Counted from the stretch's first letter, positions 1-9,064 are shown. The stretch: DNA of 64,000 bases from JAWKOK01 sp963848115 (GCA_963848115.1 CAWKCP010000007.1:372001-436000); one strand, 5' to 3'. The notes: generated by a model not told the origin, from the sequence alone. Translations and numbers: made by a program.

Positions 1-285
1 GTCGCCGATGTTCGACGTGCAGGAATTGTGCCTGCGGTCGGCAGTGATGTCGCCGTCTACTTCCGTCCCGGCAGCCCCGCATTGAGTGTCGGCGCCGCCG
101 ACAATAGCCTCCCCGGCACGATCACCTTCCGCACCTTCCACGGCGGCAGCGTCGAATATGTCGTCAGCACCGAGGCCGGTGAATTCACCATTTATCTGGA
201 TGAGCAGGCGTCGGCGTACGACATCGGCTCTATCCATATCGTCTTTGATCCGAGCCGCCTGGTTGTGATGGCCGGGCCGGCATAG
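1..285 (+). CDS. C-terminal fragment of an ABC transporter ATP-binding subunit (TOBE_2 domain)
   Basis: The reading frame is open from the first base of the window to a TAG at 283-285, so only the last 94 residues are present. They match the beta-strand-rich TOBE_2 domain that follows the nucleotide-binding domain in MalK/UgpC/PotA-type importer ATPases: a V-x-F-R-P-G strand near the start, a central strand ending in VEYVV, and a final D-x-G-S-I-H-I-V-F-D-P segment. In this family the domain regulates the ATPase or senses substrate. The Walker motifs lie outside the window, so the substrate cannot be assigned. The following GNAT remnant does not look functionally linked. Confidence 0.75.
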   Translation, partial: VADVRRAGIVPAVGSDVAVYFRPGSPALSVGAADNSLPGTITFRTFHGGSVEYVVSTEAGEFTIYLDEQASAYDIGSIHIVFDPSRLVVMAGPA

Positions 286-353
286 GCGACTCGGGTTGTC
301 CTCTCTGGATGACGCGGAGCGAGAGTCGAAACTCTTGACTCTGCATAGACAGC

Positions 354-899
354 TTGAGGAAGATGCTTCCCATTACGAACCCATCATCCTCAAGGGCTTT
401 CAGGATATTCGCCAAGCCGTCATTCCAGCCCTGGTCTCTGCGCTCGATTGGGCTGCGAGACGAGCAAGCCCTGGTTGGGTATATCGGTTTCCACACTCAG
501 CCGGGGGCCGCATATTTGCAGAACATCTCTTCCACTGGAGTGGAGTATGGCTATCGGGTGAACGAAGCGTATCAGCGACAGGGCTACGCCAGAGAAGCCA
601 GTCGTGGATTGATGGGATGGGCGCACGAAGAGCATGATGTAGCCGAATTTGTGGTCACGATCAGCCTGGACAATCTGCCGTCGAATCGGCTGGCTAAGGC
701 CATTCCAGAGAGATAAATATACGTTGCAAGGAAATCTTTGCCTGGAATGGCTTGAGGCTTTGCCAACTCCCGTGTAGTTACTATTTTGGGAAAGCGTAAG
801 GCACTGGGATTCCAGTAGGTCGGCGCACACAGTGATGAGGAAGATGGACTGGAGGATATTTACAAGTTGGTCTATTCTGAAAGTGATGATCTTGCGTAA
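354..899 (+). pseudogene. GNAT acetyltransferase pseudogene split by a short mobile element
   Basis: Frame 3 shows the core of a RimJ/RimL-type GNAT N-acetyltransferase: QPWSLR, then LVGYIGFH, then the acetyl-CoA loop region (VNEAYQRQGYAREAS) and a strand ending DNLPSNRLAKA. After AKA (base about 700) the frame runs into foreign sequence and stops at 714-716. The expected continuation (LGF-, then EEDGLEDIYKLVY) resumes in the same frame at 804 and ends at TAA 897-899, with an extra in-frame TAG at 816-818. The interruption is exactly 102 bp: a 96-bp element plus a duplicated TAAGGC. The N-terminal part before about 395 is not recognisable, so the gene is decayed at that end too. Confidence 0.75.
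701..796. mobile_element. MITE-like double-hairpin element, copy 1, with 6-bp target duplication
   Basis: This 96-bp insert lies between TAAGGC at 695-700 and TAAGGC at 797-802. Removing it with one TAAGGC restores an uninterrupted GNAT reading frame, which is direct evidence of insertion. It folds as two neighbouring hairpins: the start (CCATTCCAG) pairs with CTGGAATGG near 741-749, and GCTTTGCCAA near 757-766 pairs with TTGGGAAAGC near 786-795. It has no coding capacity. An inverted copy with about 11 differences by hand count lies at 47877-47972. No transposase is present in the window, so any mobility would have to be supplied in trans. Confidence 0.8.
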
Positions 900-931
900 T
901 CGCCTTGCCCAGTGACAACGGAGCATCCAGC

Positions 932-1780
932 ATGAATCTCACTTCAGCTCAGATTTCGGATATCATTGCTTCTTTTCAGCCGCCTGATCGCAGCCGATAT
1001 CCCGAACTGAAGGAATATACGCGCGCCGAGTTGTATGACGATCTCAGTGGCGGAGGCGGACTCTACCTTGCCACGCACATGGTGCGCACAATGCGTTTGC
1101 GACGAGGTGACATTGTGTTGGACCTCGGTTGCGGCAGAGGTTCAACATCGGTCTTTCTGGCCAAACATTTTGGCGTCCATGTCGTCGCCGTCGACCTCTG
1201 GACATCGGCCACGTTTCTCGACCGAAAATTCAACGCGCTCGGCTACCGAGATCGGATTGTGCCGCTGCAGATGGATGTGACCCAGGTTTTGCCCTTCGCC
1301 GAAGACTACTTCGATGCCGTCTTCTGTATGAACTCGTTCAATTTTTACGGTGGCAATGTCGAGTTTTTGCACCATATACTCGAGCATTTGAAAGTAGGCG
1401 GGCAGATCTGCATCGGATCGGAAGTGTTGTCCAGCGAATTCACGGACGAGCAGTTGCTGAATCCGCCTGCCGTCTATGCATTCAAACTGCCGCCTCCCAA
1501 TCAGGCAGTCGATGTGTTCGAAGACGATTTCAAGAAACAGCACACGCCGGACTGGTGGCGCAACCTGTTTGAGAATTCGGGGCTGCTAGAGGTGGAGTGC
1601 TGCCAGGAACCGGCCGATGCCGATCTGTTGTACCAGGAGTTGGTGCGGTACGAACACGAGCACCACATCGACCCCTTTGACGTACAGACATGCCTTGAGC
1701 AGATGGAATGGGGGCGTACCCGCCAGCCGCGCAAATCCCTGTTCGTCTTGACAGCCAACAAACTTCCAGACGGTGACTGA
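932..1780 (+). CDS. SAM-dependent class I methyltransferase
   Basis: This 282-residue protein has the Rossmann-type methyltransferase core. Motif I is DLGCGRG at about residues 64-70, followed by an acidic strand end (VVAVDLW) that would bind the SAM ribose, and a post-motif region (DYFDAVFCMNSFNFYG). The C-terminal half is rich in aromatic and acidic residues and ends at a family-specific strand (KSLFVLTANK). Start choice: a TTG at 905 is in frame, but the ATG at 932 has GGAG eight bases upstream. The acceptor is unknown; small-molecule methylation is more likely than rRNA. The fucosidase gene follows after 21 bases and may be co-transcribed. Function beyond SAM-dependent methyl transfer is not claimed. 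Confidence 0.8.
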   Translation: MNLTSAQISDIIASFQPPDRSRYPELKEYTRAELYDDLSGGGGLYLATHMVRTMRLRRGDIVLDLGCGRGSTSVFLAKHFGVHVVAVDLWTSATFLDRKFNALGYRDRIVPLQMDVTQVLPFAEDYFDAVFCMNSFNFYGGNVEFLHHILEHLKVGGQICIGSEVLSSEFTDEQLLNPPAVYAFKLPPPNQAVDVFEDDFKKQHTPDWWRNLFENSGLLEVECCQEPADADLLYQELVRYEHEHHIDPFDVQTCLEQMEWGRTRQPRKSLFVLTANKLPDGD

Positions 1781-1801
1781 TTTCTAGGGGCAAAGAGAAA
1801 C

Positions 1802-3133
1802 ATGAAGGACCGAGCGAACGGTACGACCAGCGAGAAGACTGGGCGGAAATCCAAAGCGGAAACCGGTACGGGGTACGACGAACGGTTGGCTTGGTGGCGC
1901 GAGGCCAAGTTCGGCATGTTCATCCACTGGGGACTGTACGCCGTGCCGGCCGGCGAGTGGAAGGGGGAGGAATACTGGGGGATCGCGGAGTGGATCCAGT
2001 TCAAGGCCAGGATTCCTGTCGACGAGTATGCGCAGCTTGCCAAAGAGTTCAATCCCGTCGAATTTGACGCCGATGCCTGGGCGCAGCTCGCTCTGGACGC
2101 CGGCATGAAATACCTCGTCATCACCGCCAAGCATCACGACGGATTCGCTATGTTCCACTCCAAGGTCAGCGATTTCAACATCGTGGATGCGACCCCGTTT
2201 GACCGCGACCCAGTCCTCGAACTGGCGCAAGCCTGCGCCAAGCGCGACATCAAGTTTGGCGTCTACTACTCACAGGCCCAGGACTGGCACGAGCCGGGCG
2301 GCTGCGTCTGGGAAGGCGCACACGAGGATGGGCCCGCCTACGCCGAGAACGAATGGGATCCGAAGCAGAAGGGCGATTTTGGCGAATATCTGGAGCGCAA
2401 ATCGATTCCCCAGGTCCGTGAGTTGCTGACCAACTACGGTCCCATTGCCATCGTCTGGTTCGATACGCCGTCCGCACAAATGACGGTCGAGCGTGCCGCT
2501 CGGCTGGAAGAGATCGTGCACACGCTTCAGCCGGATGCGTTGGTCAGCGGGCGCATCGGCAGCGAAAGCGCAAGCGACTACGATTCCGAAGGCGACAACC
2601 GCATTCCTGACGCGGTGCGTCCAGGGGATTGGGAGACGCCGGCCACGCTCAACGACACCTGGGGTTTCAAGAAGAATGACAACAACTGGAAAAGGCCTGA
2701 AGATCTGGTCTTCAAGCTGGTAGACATCGTCAGCAAGGGTGGCAACTACCTTCTCAACGTTGGGCCGGATGCACTCGGCGTCATTCCACAGCCCAGCCAG
2801 GACATGCTGCGTGAGGTTGGCAAGTGGCTGGCAGTCAACGGCGAGGCGATCTACGGAGCAGGCCCGACACCCTTCGGCGCTGAGTTTGGCTCTGCTGAGT
2901 GGCGCTGTACCACAAAGCCGGGCATACTCTACATTCACCTCTTCCAGCGGCCGGGCGACAAGCTGGAACTCGCCGGCATGCCGGAAGTCAGAGAGGTCTT
3001 TCCACTCGCTGACGCGCAGCGGACATTGCTTCCCTTCTCTCAGGAGAGCGGTACGCTGACTGTGATCCTGCCGGATGAACCACTTGCTCCGATTGCAACG
3101 GTGTTGTGCCTGAGGATTGACAACCGCGGTTGA
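1802..3133 (+). CDS. Alpha-L-fucosidase, GH29 family
   Basis: The 443-residue protein opens with the GH29 (beta/alpha)8 barrel: KFGMFIHWGLYAVPAGEW near residue 37, then a HHDGF motif at about residue 111 for substrate binding. The strand IVWFD places the predicted nucleophile at Asp221. A later GGNYLLNVGPD segment is strongly conserved in the family. Members release alpha-linked L-fucose from glycans by a retaining mechanism. No secretion signal is visible at the N-terminus, so it probably acts in the cytoplasm on imported oligosaccharides. The length is normal for short bacterial GH29 enzymes without a carbohydrate-binding module. It is followed by the oligogalacturonate-lyase-like gene, consistent with algal or plant polysaccharide use. 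Confidence 0.92.
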   Translation: MKDRANGTTSEKTGRKSKAETGTGYDERLAWWREAKFGMFIHWGLYAVPAGEWKGEEYWGIAEWIQFKARIPVDEYAQLAKEFNPVEFDADAWAQLALDAGMKYLVITAKHHDGFAMFHSKVSDFNIVDATPFDRDPVLELAQACAKRDIKFGVYYSQAQDWHEPGGCVWEGAHEDGPAYAENEWDPKQKGDFGEYLERKSIPQVRELLTNYGPIAIVWFDTPSAQMTVERAARLEEIVHTLQPDALVSGRIGSESASDYDSEGDNRIPDAVRPGDWETPATLNDTWGFKKNDNNWKRPEDLVFKLVDIVSKGGNYLLNVGPDALGVIPQPSQDMLREVGKWLAVNGEAIYGAGPTPFGAEFGSAEWRCTTKPGILYIHLFQRPGDKLELAGMPEVREVFPLADAQRTLLPFSQESGTLTVILPDEPLAPIATVLCLRIDNRG

Positions 3134-3273
3134 CTGAAAGATCGTACTGACGATATTGGTGCAGTGCGCGGTTGCTCTATGAGCGTGTGATGGACCACAT
3201 TTACACCATGGCCGTTTTGTGGAATACTCAGTCGGGGAAATCTACTCACACGGAGTAATTGTCCGCAATGAAA

Positions 3274-3323
3274 TTCGTAGTGACGGCTTCAGCCGTCCGG
3301 ACCGCTGAAGCGGTTACTACGAA
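3274..3323. repeat. Intergenic palindromic element, three-way-junction type
   Basis: The outer arms TTCGTAGT (3274-3281) and ACTACGAA (3316-3323) enclose two small hairpins, CGGCT-tc-AGCCG and CCGCT-gaa-GCGG, so the element would fold as a Y or cruciform. Weaker outer complementarity continues on both sides (TGTCCG near 3260, CGGACA near 3347). It lies between the fucosidase and lyase-like genes. A similar architecture with CGTAGG/CCTACG ends occurs at 21359-21446. Confidence 0.7.
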
Positions 3324-3411
3324 CAAAACCGCTACGGGAATTACGGACAGTCACTGAGGACCGGAATTGCCGACGCCTTCTCTAGGCCACATCTTCTACG
3401 AGAGAACCCTT

Positions 3412-4538
3412 ATGCACCCTGAGAGAACGACCTACATTGATCCGATGTCAGGCCTCCCGGTCACCCAACTGACCGACTACAAGGGGCACAGCCACCACTT
3501 CTATTTCACCAATCCAGGCTGGTATGACGACGGGCGGAAATTGATCGTCAGTTCCGACCGCAACAATCGCACGAACCTCTTTGGCATTGAAATGGCAACC
3601 GGTGAGATCGAGCAACTAACCGATCTCGACCCGGTGCCGTTGCCACGCGAATTCGAATTTTTACGTGCCAGCAAGAGTTGGGTCCGTGATGAGACATACT
3701 TCTGGCACGATCTCAGCCTGATGGCGCTCGATCTGACTTCGGGCCAGCTGCGGACCATCTTTGAGATGGAGCCGGGCTGGAGCGTGTCGATGACGAACTG
3801 CTCGGCCGACGGCAATTATGTCTATTTCGGCATCTGGGAGGATCTGTCCGATACGATTCCCACCGACCTGCTGCGGGGCTACGTTGGTTTTGCCGAAACA
3901 TGGGCCGCCAAACCGCTCAGTCGTATCGTACGCGCTGCGGTGGACGGCAGCCATTCTGACGTCGTATTTGAGGAACGCTATTGGATTGGCCATGTCAATA
4001 CCTCTCCGACCCAGGCCAATCTGCTGACCTTCTGCCATGAAGGGCCGTGGGACAAGGTTGACGCCCGTATCTGGGGCCTGGATGCCGACACGGGAAACGT
4101 CTGGAAAATTCGACCGCCGGCTGAAGGCGAGGCCGTCGGCCATGAGTATTGGTACAGGGATGGCCTCCGCATTGGCTACCATGGACGCTTCCCGGATGGA
4201 CGGTCGCTGCTGGGCAATGTTCGCTACGACAACAGCGAGCAGCAGGAATATGATTTCCCTGGCCAGACCGGCCACATCTTTTCCTATGATGAGATCCCTG
4301 ATCGTCGGCGACGGCGGTGACGTGATCCGCGTGTGGAAACGGGATGGCGATCGATATGCCGCGCCGCGCGTGCTCTGCCGTCACGACTCGGCCATGCGCA
4401 TCCAGCAGACCCACCCGCATCCCGGTGATCGCTCCGGGCGGTGAGTACGTCGTCTTCACCTCCGACCGATCCGGCTACGGAAACGTCTACTCGGTTCCGC
4501 TGGCGGACTTTGACTCTTTACCGCTCGCCGATCAGTGA
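3412..4538 (+). CDS. Oligogalacturonate lyase-like beta-propeller protein (PL22 type), two frameshifts
   Basis: Read through two frame changes, this is a protein of about 374 residues resembling PL22/oligogalacturonate lyases, a seven-bladed WD40-like propeller. Family features include GHSHHFYFTNPGWYDDG near residue 24, SDRNNRTNLF, an NCSADG segment, and C-terminal LIVGDG, HDSAMRIQQTHPHP and VVFTSDRSG. Members cleave unsaturated digalacturonates or related oligouronides in the cytoplasm. The frame moves from 1 to 2 near 4279-4282 (TTTT; TTT restores it) and from 2 to 3 near 4421-4423 (CCC; CC restores it). Both are extra-base changes in homopolymers, so the gene may be intact in the organism. 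The ATG at 3412 is preferred over the upstream TTG at 3367 because family similarity begins there. Confidence 0.75.
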
Positions 4539-4645
4539 TCGCGGGACTTCGGTGACTCGACTGCCAAGAACCCTTTTCGCCACGGATTCGCACAGATGGG
4601 AAAAGGATAGGACACAGATAAGACAGATACAGAGGTTCAATCATT

Positions 4646-6424
4646 ATGACACTCATCAGCGCGGCAATGGGCCGTATTCCGGTCGATCTGCTGATCACCA
4701 ATGTGCGACTCGCCAATGTGATTACAGGCGAAGTCTATCCGGCCGACATTGCCATTTATGGCGACAAGATCGCGGCTGTGGAGGAACCGGCGAGCCGGCC
4801 GCTGCGCAATGCCAAGCGGCTCATCGACGGCCAGGGAATGCTGGCTGTGCCTGGCCTGATCGATGCCCATCTCCATATCGAGAGCACGCTGGTGACGCCG
4901 GCCCACTTCGCTGAGGCGGTGTTGCCGTTGGGCGTCACCACCGTGGTCGAGGATCCACATGAAGTCGCCAATGTACTGGGCATCGACGGCATTCGCACCA
5001 TGATCGAGGCTTCGTCGCAGATTCCGCTCAAGGTCGAATACCTGATCAGTTCGAGCGTGCCCTCTGCACCGGGGCTGGAGACCGCCGGCGGCAAGATCGG
5101 TCCCGCGGAAATCGAAGCGCTGCTGCCCTTGCCCAATGTGCTCGGCCTTGCCGAGGTCATGGACGGGACGTCGGTTGTGGCAGAGGATCCTCGCGCCTTG
5201 AGCGTTCTGGCCGCGGCCGGTGGTGTTTATGGCCAACGCGTTGATAATCCCGGCGTGATCGAAGGGCACAATCCAATGCTGCGCGGCCGGGAACTCTCGG
5301 CCTTTATCGCGGCTGGAGTGGACTCGGATCATACCCTGGCCACGCCTGCCGATCTGGTGGAGAAGGCGCGCCAGGGCGTGACGCTCATGTTGCAGGAGCG
5401 CTACCTCTCCCACGGCGTCGTCGCCGCCCTTGAGGCGCTGCCTCTGGATGCCGGCGTCTGCCTGATCACCGACGATGTCGCGCCAGACTATCTGTTGGAC
5501 GAAGGGCATTTGGACAAGGTGTTGCGCCATGCCATTGAGCTGGGCATGGATCCCATGCGTGCGCTGCGTGCCGCTACCCTGAACCCGGCAAAGCGGATGC
5601 GCCTTTGGGATCGGGGAGCCATTACGCCGGGTCGCACCGCTGATATCGTGCTGATCGACAACATTGAACACTTCCAGGCCCAGGTGGTCATTGCCAATGG
5701 CCAAGTGGTGGCCGAGGACGGCCACTCGCTTTGGAAATCGTCGGACGACGATCCGATGTTCAGTATGGTCAACACGGTCAAGCTGCCGGCCCAGGAGGTG
5801 AGTGACTTCGTGCTGCGGGCCCCGATTGGGGAGGGCGAACTTGAAGCAAACGTCATCGACTGTGTCATCGGTCAAACGCTGGTGACCAAGCACCGCATGA
5901 CGGTCGAGATCGAAAATGGCCAGGTGGTACTGCCCGAAGATGACGACCTCTGTTTCATCTGCGTGGTCGATCGTCACGATCAGCATGGCGGGCGTACATT
6001 CGGCCTGCTGCGCGGTCTGGGTCTGACCCACGGCGCGCTGGCCACCACCTACGCCCATGATTCACACAACCTGGCTGTGATCGGGCGCAGCGCCGAGGAG
6101 ATGACCCTGGCCGCCAATACCGTGATTGAAAACGACGGGGGGATTTCGGTGGTGGACGGCAGCGACCTGGTGACCTTTGTGCCGCTGCCGGTGGCCGGGA
6201 TTATCTCCAAAAAATCGGTGGCCGGAGCCGCGTCAGACCTGCGCCGGCTGGGTAGGGCGCTCGACGAAATTGGCCTGCAACATCCTCACTGGCTTATGCG
6301 TATCTCGACGTTCACGCTGCCGGTCAGTTCAGGCTTGCGGATTACGGATCTGGGGCTGGTGGACGCCAAGGAACGCGCGTTTGTCCCGTTGTTTGTGGGT
6401 TTTGACAATGGATCGACAGAGTAG
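4646..6424 (+). CDS. ade: Adenine deaminase
   Basis: The 592-residue protein belongs to the amidohydrolase superfamily, Ade type. An N-terminal beta domain (DLLITNVRLANVITGEV) precedes the metal-binding DAHLHIEST motif (His75 and His77), followed by PHEVANV, and later TDDVAPDYLL and the Ade-specific C-terminal domain (AHDSHNLAVIGRS near residue 470, then DGSDLVTFVPLPVAG). It hydrolyses adenine to hypoxanthine and ammonia in purine salvage. The length fits the standard bacterial enzyme of just under 600 residues. The nucleoside hydrolase two genes downstream would supply free bases, so the pair forms a small purine-salvage group. The ATG at 4646 is the first in frame before the conserved domain. 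Confidence 0.95.
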   Translation: MTLISAAMGRIPVDLLITNVRLANVITGEVYPADIAIYGDKIAAVEEPASRPLRNAKRLIDGQGMLAVPGLIDAHLHIESTLVTPAHFAEAVLPLGVTTVVEDPHEVANVLGIDGIRTMIEASSQIPLKVEYLISSSVPSAPGLETAGGKIGPAEIEALLPLPNVLGLAEVMDGTSVVAEDPRALSVLAAAGGVYGQRVDNPGVIEGHNPMLRGRELSAFIAAGVDSDHTLATPADLVEKARQGVTLMLQERYLSHGVVAALEALPLDAGVCLITDDVAPDYLLDEGHLDKVLRHAIELGMDPMRALRAATLNPAKRMRLWDRGAITPGRTADIVLIDNIEHFQAQVVIANGQVVAEDGHSLWKSSDDDPMFSMVNTVKLPAQEVSDFVLRAPIGEGELEANVIDCVIGQTLVTKHRMTVEIENGQVVLPEDDDLCFICVVDRHDQHGGRTFGLLRGLGLTHGALATTYAHDSHNLAVIGRSAEEMTLAANTVIENDGGISVVDGSDLVTFVPLPVAGIISKKSVAGAASDLRRLGRALDEIGLQHPHWLMRISTFTLPVSSGLRITDLGLVDAKERAFVPLFVGFDNGSTE

Positions 6425-6480
6425 ATCCGTATGCAGCAGCAAATGATTCGTTGTTTTGGCTAACTGGAAGGGAGAATGCC

Positions 6481-6873
6481 ATGCTCAACGGTTCCTGCCA
6501 CTGCGGTGCAGTCCGCTGGGAGTTTGACGGGTTGCCCGAGTCGGCCACAGCGTGCAACTGCACAGTCTGCCGTCGCTATGGCGTGCTGTGGGCGTACGAT
6601 TATGAAGACGAAGGAATTCGTGTTTTGGGCCGAACCAAAGCATACGTGCGCGGTGAGTCGATTGGCTTCCACTTCTGCCCCGAATGTGGTTGCGTGGCCT
6701 ATTGGCGTTCGCTGGAACCGAATGGGGAGGGGCGACGTCGCATTGCAGTCAACCTGCGATTGGTCGAAGAGCCGGAGGCCGTGGCGCAGATTCCCATCGA
6801 CCATTTCGACGGACTGGATAGCTTTGAAGACCTGCCACGCGATGGGCGATGCGTCGCAGACTATTGGTTCTGA
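6481..6873 (+). CDS. GFA-fold (glutathione-dependent formaldehyde-activating-like) protein
   Basis: This 130-residue protein carries the zinc-binding cysteine pattern of the GFA/CENP-V fold: SCHCG at the N-terminus (Cys6, Cys8), CNCTVCRR near residue 31, and FHFCPECGCVAYW near residue 66. GFA-fold proteins are zinc-dependent. A few act on S-hydroxymethyl glutathione, but most have no proven reaction, so formaldehyde metabolism should not be assumed. An AAGGGAG ribosome site ends seven bases before the ATG at 6481, which decides the start over an in-frame TTG at 6451. The next gene begins 12 bases after the stop, so the two are likely co-transcribed. Confidence 0.85.
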   Translation: MLNGSCHCGAVRWEFDGLPESATACNCTVCRRYGVLWAYDYEDEGIRVLGRTKAYVRGESIGFHFCPECGCVAYWRSLEPNGEGRRRIAVNLRLVEEPEAVAQIPIDHFDGLDSFEDLPRDGRCVADYWF

Positions 6874-6885
6874 GTGGTTTTACAA

Positions 6886-7854
6886 ATGAAGACTCCACCA
6901 CTCCCAATCCTCCTCGACGTCGACACCGGCGCGGACGACGCGCTGGCGCTGTTGCTGGCCATGCGTTCGCCCGTTCTGGACGTGCGTGCCATCACCTGCG
7001 TGGCCGGCAACCATGAGCTGAGCAATGTGGTCGACAACACGCTCAGGCTCCTCGACTACGTGGACGCGCCGGACGTGCCCGTGGCCGCTGGCATGCAGCA
7101 GCCGCTGCTTGAGGCCATGCGTCCGCCCTTTCCCCTGCATGGCGCCGATGGCATGGCGGATCTGGACCTGCCGTCACCCAGGCGCTCACTGGTCGATGAA
7201 CATGCCGTCGAACTGATGCGGCGGACGCTGCAAGACGCTGCTGAGCCGTTGACCGTGGTCGCACTGGCGCCGCTGACCAACATCGCTGTCTTTCTGCGCA
7301 TGTACCCCGACCTGCACGCCAGGATTGCCCGAATCGTGAGCATGGGGGGAACCTTCCGTGTGCCGGGCAACACCTCGCCTACGGCCGAATTCAACATTCG
7401 CCAGGATCCGGAGGCGGCGGCCATCGTGCTCGAAAGCGGTCTGCCCGTCACGCTCTACCCGCTCGATCCCTTTCGTCAGGTACGTTTCAATCGCGCTGAG
7501 ATCGCGAGCTTCCTGTCTGCCGATGATTTGGCTGCCCAGACTGCCGGACGGATCATGTTGCAGATGTGTGACTACTTCCCAGCCGACTCGTCGCTGATCG
7601 GCGACGCCGGCACCGTGGCTATGGTTATCGATCCGGCGGGCGCTACCATCGAGCGTCTGCCCATCACCGTCGATCTGGCCGGAGAGGCCAATCGTGGGCG
7701 CACCGTCTTTGACCTGCGCTCTCAGAAGGCCCGCAGCACTCACAGCCACTGGTGGCAGACGTCTCAGGCTGAGATCGACGTGGTGGCTGGCGTCGACGCC
7801 GACCGTTATCGTCGTCTGTTTGCCGCAACGCTAGGGGTGAAACTGACAGGGTGA
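6886..7854 (+). CDS. Inosine/uridine-preferring nucleoside hydrolase family protein
   Basis: The N-terminal LLDVDTGADDALALL contains the calcium-binding D-x-D-x-x-x-D-D signature (Asp11, Asp13, Asp17, Asp18). It is followed by the family's VVALAPLTNIA segment near residue 125, MGGTFRVPGNTSPTAEFN with the N-x-x-x-E/D-N ligand region, and a C-terminal strand with VDADRYRRLF. These enzymes split nucleosides to base and ribose. The 322-residue length is normal. A GTG at 6874 is also in frame, but the ATG at 6886 leaves only two residues before the conserved strand's lead-in, as is usual in the family. The neighbourhood (adenine deaminase) supports nucleoside salvage. Substrate preference cannot be read from the sequence. 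Confidence 0.92.
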   Translation: MKTPPLPILLDVDTGADDALALLLAMRSPVLDVRAITCVAGNHELSNVVDNTLRLLDYVDAPDVPVAAGMQQPLLEAMRPPFPLHGADGMADLDLPSPRRSLVDEHAVELMRRTLQDAAEPLTVVALAPLTNIAVFLRMYPDLHARIARIVSMGGTFRVPGNTSPTAEFNIRQDPEAAAIVLESGLPVTLYPLDPFRQVRFNRAEIASFLSADDLAAQTAGRIMLQMCDYFPADSSLIGDAGTVAMVIDPAGATIERLPITVDLAGEANRGRTVFDLRSQKARSTHSHWWQTSQAEIDVVAGVDADRYRRLFAATLGVKLTG

Positions 7855-7925
7855 GGGGGTGACAAGGTGAAGGTCCCTGTCGGGATGTCGCTTTTTTACC
7901 CCCTCATCTTGTCGCCCCCCTCACC
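7850..7925. repeat. Imperfect inverted repeat between nucleoside hydrolase and PhyH genes
   Basis: A G-rich arm at about 7850-7870, which includes the hydrolase stop codon, pairs imperfectly with a C-rich arm at about 7904-7925, closing a loop that contains a T6 run. It could form a weak attenuating hairpin before the PhyH gene. A very similar G-rich phrase (GTGAGGGGGTG) appears inside the second ABC exporter gene near 56838, which suggests a dispersed simple repeat. Confidence 0.5.
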
Positions 7926-7944
7926 ATCCCACAAAGGAGATTTT

Positions 7945-8829
7945 ATGACCGCAACAGACAACGTGACCCGCGGCAGCTTGACCGATGAGCAGATCGATTT
8001 CTACGATCGAGAAGGCTATCTCGTACTTCCGCACCTGGTCAACGACGAGGATCTGGCGGGCGTGCGCCAGGCGATGCAGCAGAAGGTCGACATGATCGCC
8101 GACGCGCTCCGGGCAGACGGCCTCATCGATGATATTCATGCCGATGCGTCGTTCGAGCGGCGGCTGGCATTGCTCTTTGATGGTCTCAGCGACGAAGAGT
8201 TTTTGAAGTATGGACGGTCGTGGCGAGATCGACTGCCCGGCTACTACGATCTCATGAGCAATCCCAAGATTGTTGACGCGGTCGAGGGCCTGATCGGCCC
8301 GGAGATCTTCGCCAATCCGGTCTACAACGTGCGGCCCAAGGTGCCCAAAGTCGCGGCCGGCGCGGTTCCCTGGCACCAGGACAAGAGCTACTGGCCTGAC
8401 GCCAATGCCAATCCGGTAATCACCGTCTGGATTCCGCTGGTAGATGCAACCGAAGTGAACGGCTGTCTGCACATCATCCCACGCACGCACAAGAAGCGTG
8501 TCATCGAACATCATGCCGAGACCTACTCGGGTACCGGCTACACCGAGGTGGCGCTGGACTACGTCGAGCGCAAAAAGCGCGATGTGATTTCGTTGCCGCT
8601 GGAAGCAGGCGGCGCGATTCTCTTCAATGACCGGCTGGTCCATTCCTCGACGCCCAATCGATCTGACCACGTTCGTTGGAGTGTAGACCTCCGCTATCAG
8701 CCGACAGACCAGGACCCAATGCCCCAGCGCGGCGTCGGCTTCCTGGCTCGCAGTCATCGGTATCCGGATCGGGTGGCCACGCTGGACGATTGGCTAGACG
8801 AGCGGCCCGAGCAGGAGCTGGAAAGATAG
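7945..8829 (+). CDS. Phytanoyl-CoA dioxygenase (PhyH) family Fe(II)/2-oxoglutarate oxygenase
   Basis: The 294-residue protein has the PhyH double-stranded beta-helix fold: an N-terminal helix typical of the family (FYDREGYLVLPHLV), the proximal iron ligands in WHQDKSYWP (His144, Asp146), WIPLVDATEVNGCLHIIPRTH, and the distal ligand in LVHSSTPN (His233), followed by RWSVDLRYQ with the likely 2-oxoglutarate-binding arginine. Members hydroxylate diverse small molecules, so phytanoyl-CoA itself is not implied. An in-frame GTG at 7867 exists, but an AAAGGAGA ribosome site directly precedes the ATG at 7945. It is followed by a gap of 235 bases before the reductase-like gene; nothing recognisable was seen in that gap. 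Confidence 0.9.
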   Translation: MTATDNVTRGSLTDEQIDFYDREGYLVLPHLVNDEDLAGVRQAMQQKVDMIADALRADGLIDDIHADASFERRLALLFDGLSDEEFLKYGRSWRDRLPGYYDLMSNPKIVDAVEGLIGPEIFANPVYNVRPKVPKVAAGAVPWHQDKSYWPDANANPVITVWIPLVDATEVNGCLHIIPRTHKKRVIEHHAETYSGTGYTEVALDYVERKKRDVISLPLEAGGAILFNDRLVHSSTPNRSDHVRWSVDLRYQPTDQDPMPQRGVGFLARSHRYPDRVATLDDWLDERPEQELER

Positions 8830-9064
8830 CCTCCTGAACCCGTGCCCATACTTCATGACAAACGTCCCGCCGTATACATGACACTTGCACCTGTATCGGC
8901 GGAGCGTCTCCTTGTACAATGAAGTTGCATTGGCTCCGATTGGGCCATGTTGACTCGGTGACGAGACATGTCAGTCCAGATCTAGACGACGCCGTGCATT
9001 CTGCCAACGGCCGCATTGTCATGGCCTAGTGTGTCCTCACAATTTGGGGTTGGAGCGCCATTTG

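Noticed and set aside
3412..4538. Programmed ribosomal frameshifting in the PL22-like gene or fhs
   Set aside because: No slippery heptamer with a downstream structure is evident. The same kind of extra base occurs in five unrelated genes, so sequencing error explains it better.
6481..6873. Formaldehyde detoxification role for the GFA-fold protein linked to the C1 genes
   Set aside because: It lies 10 kb away among purine-salvage genes, and most GFA-fold proteins do not act on formaldehyde adducts.
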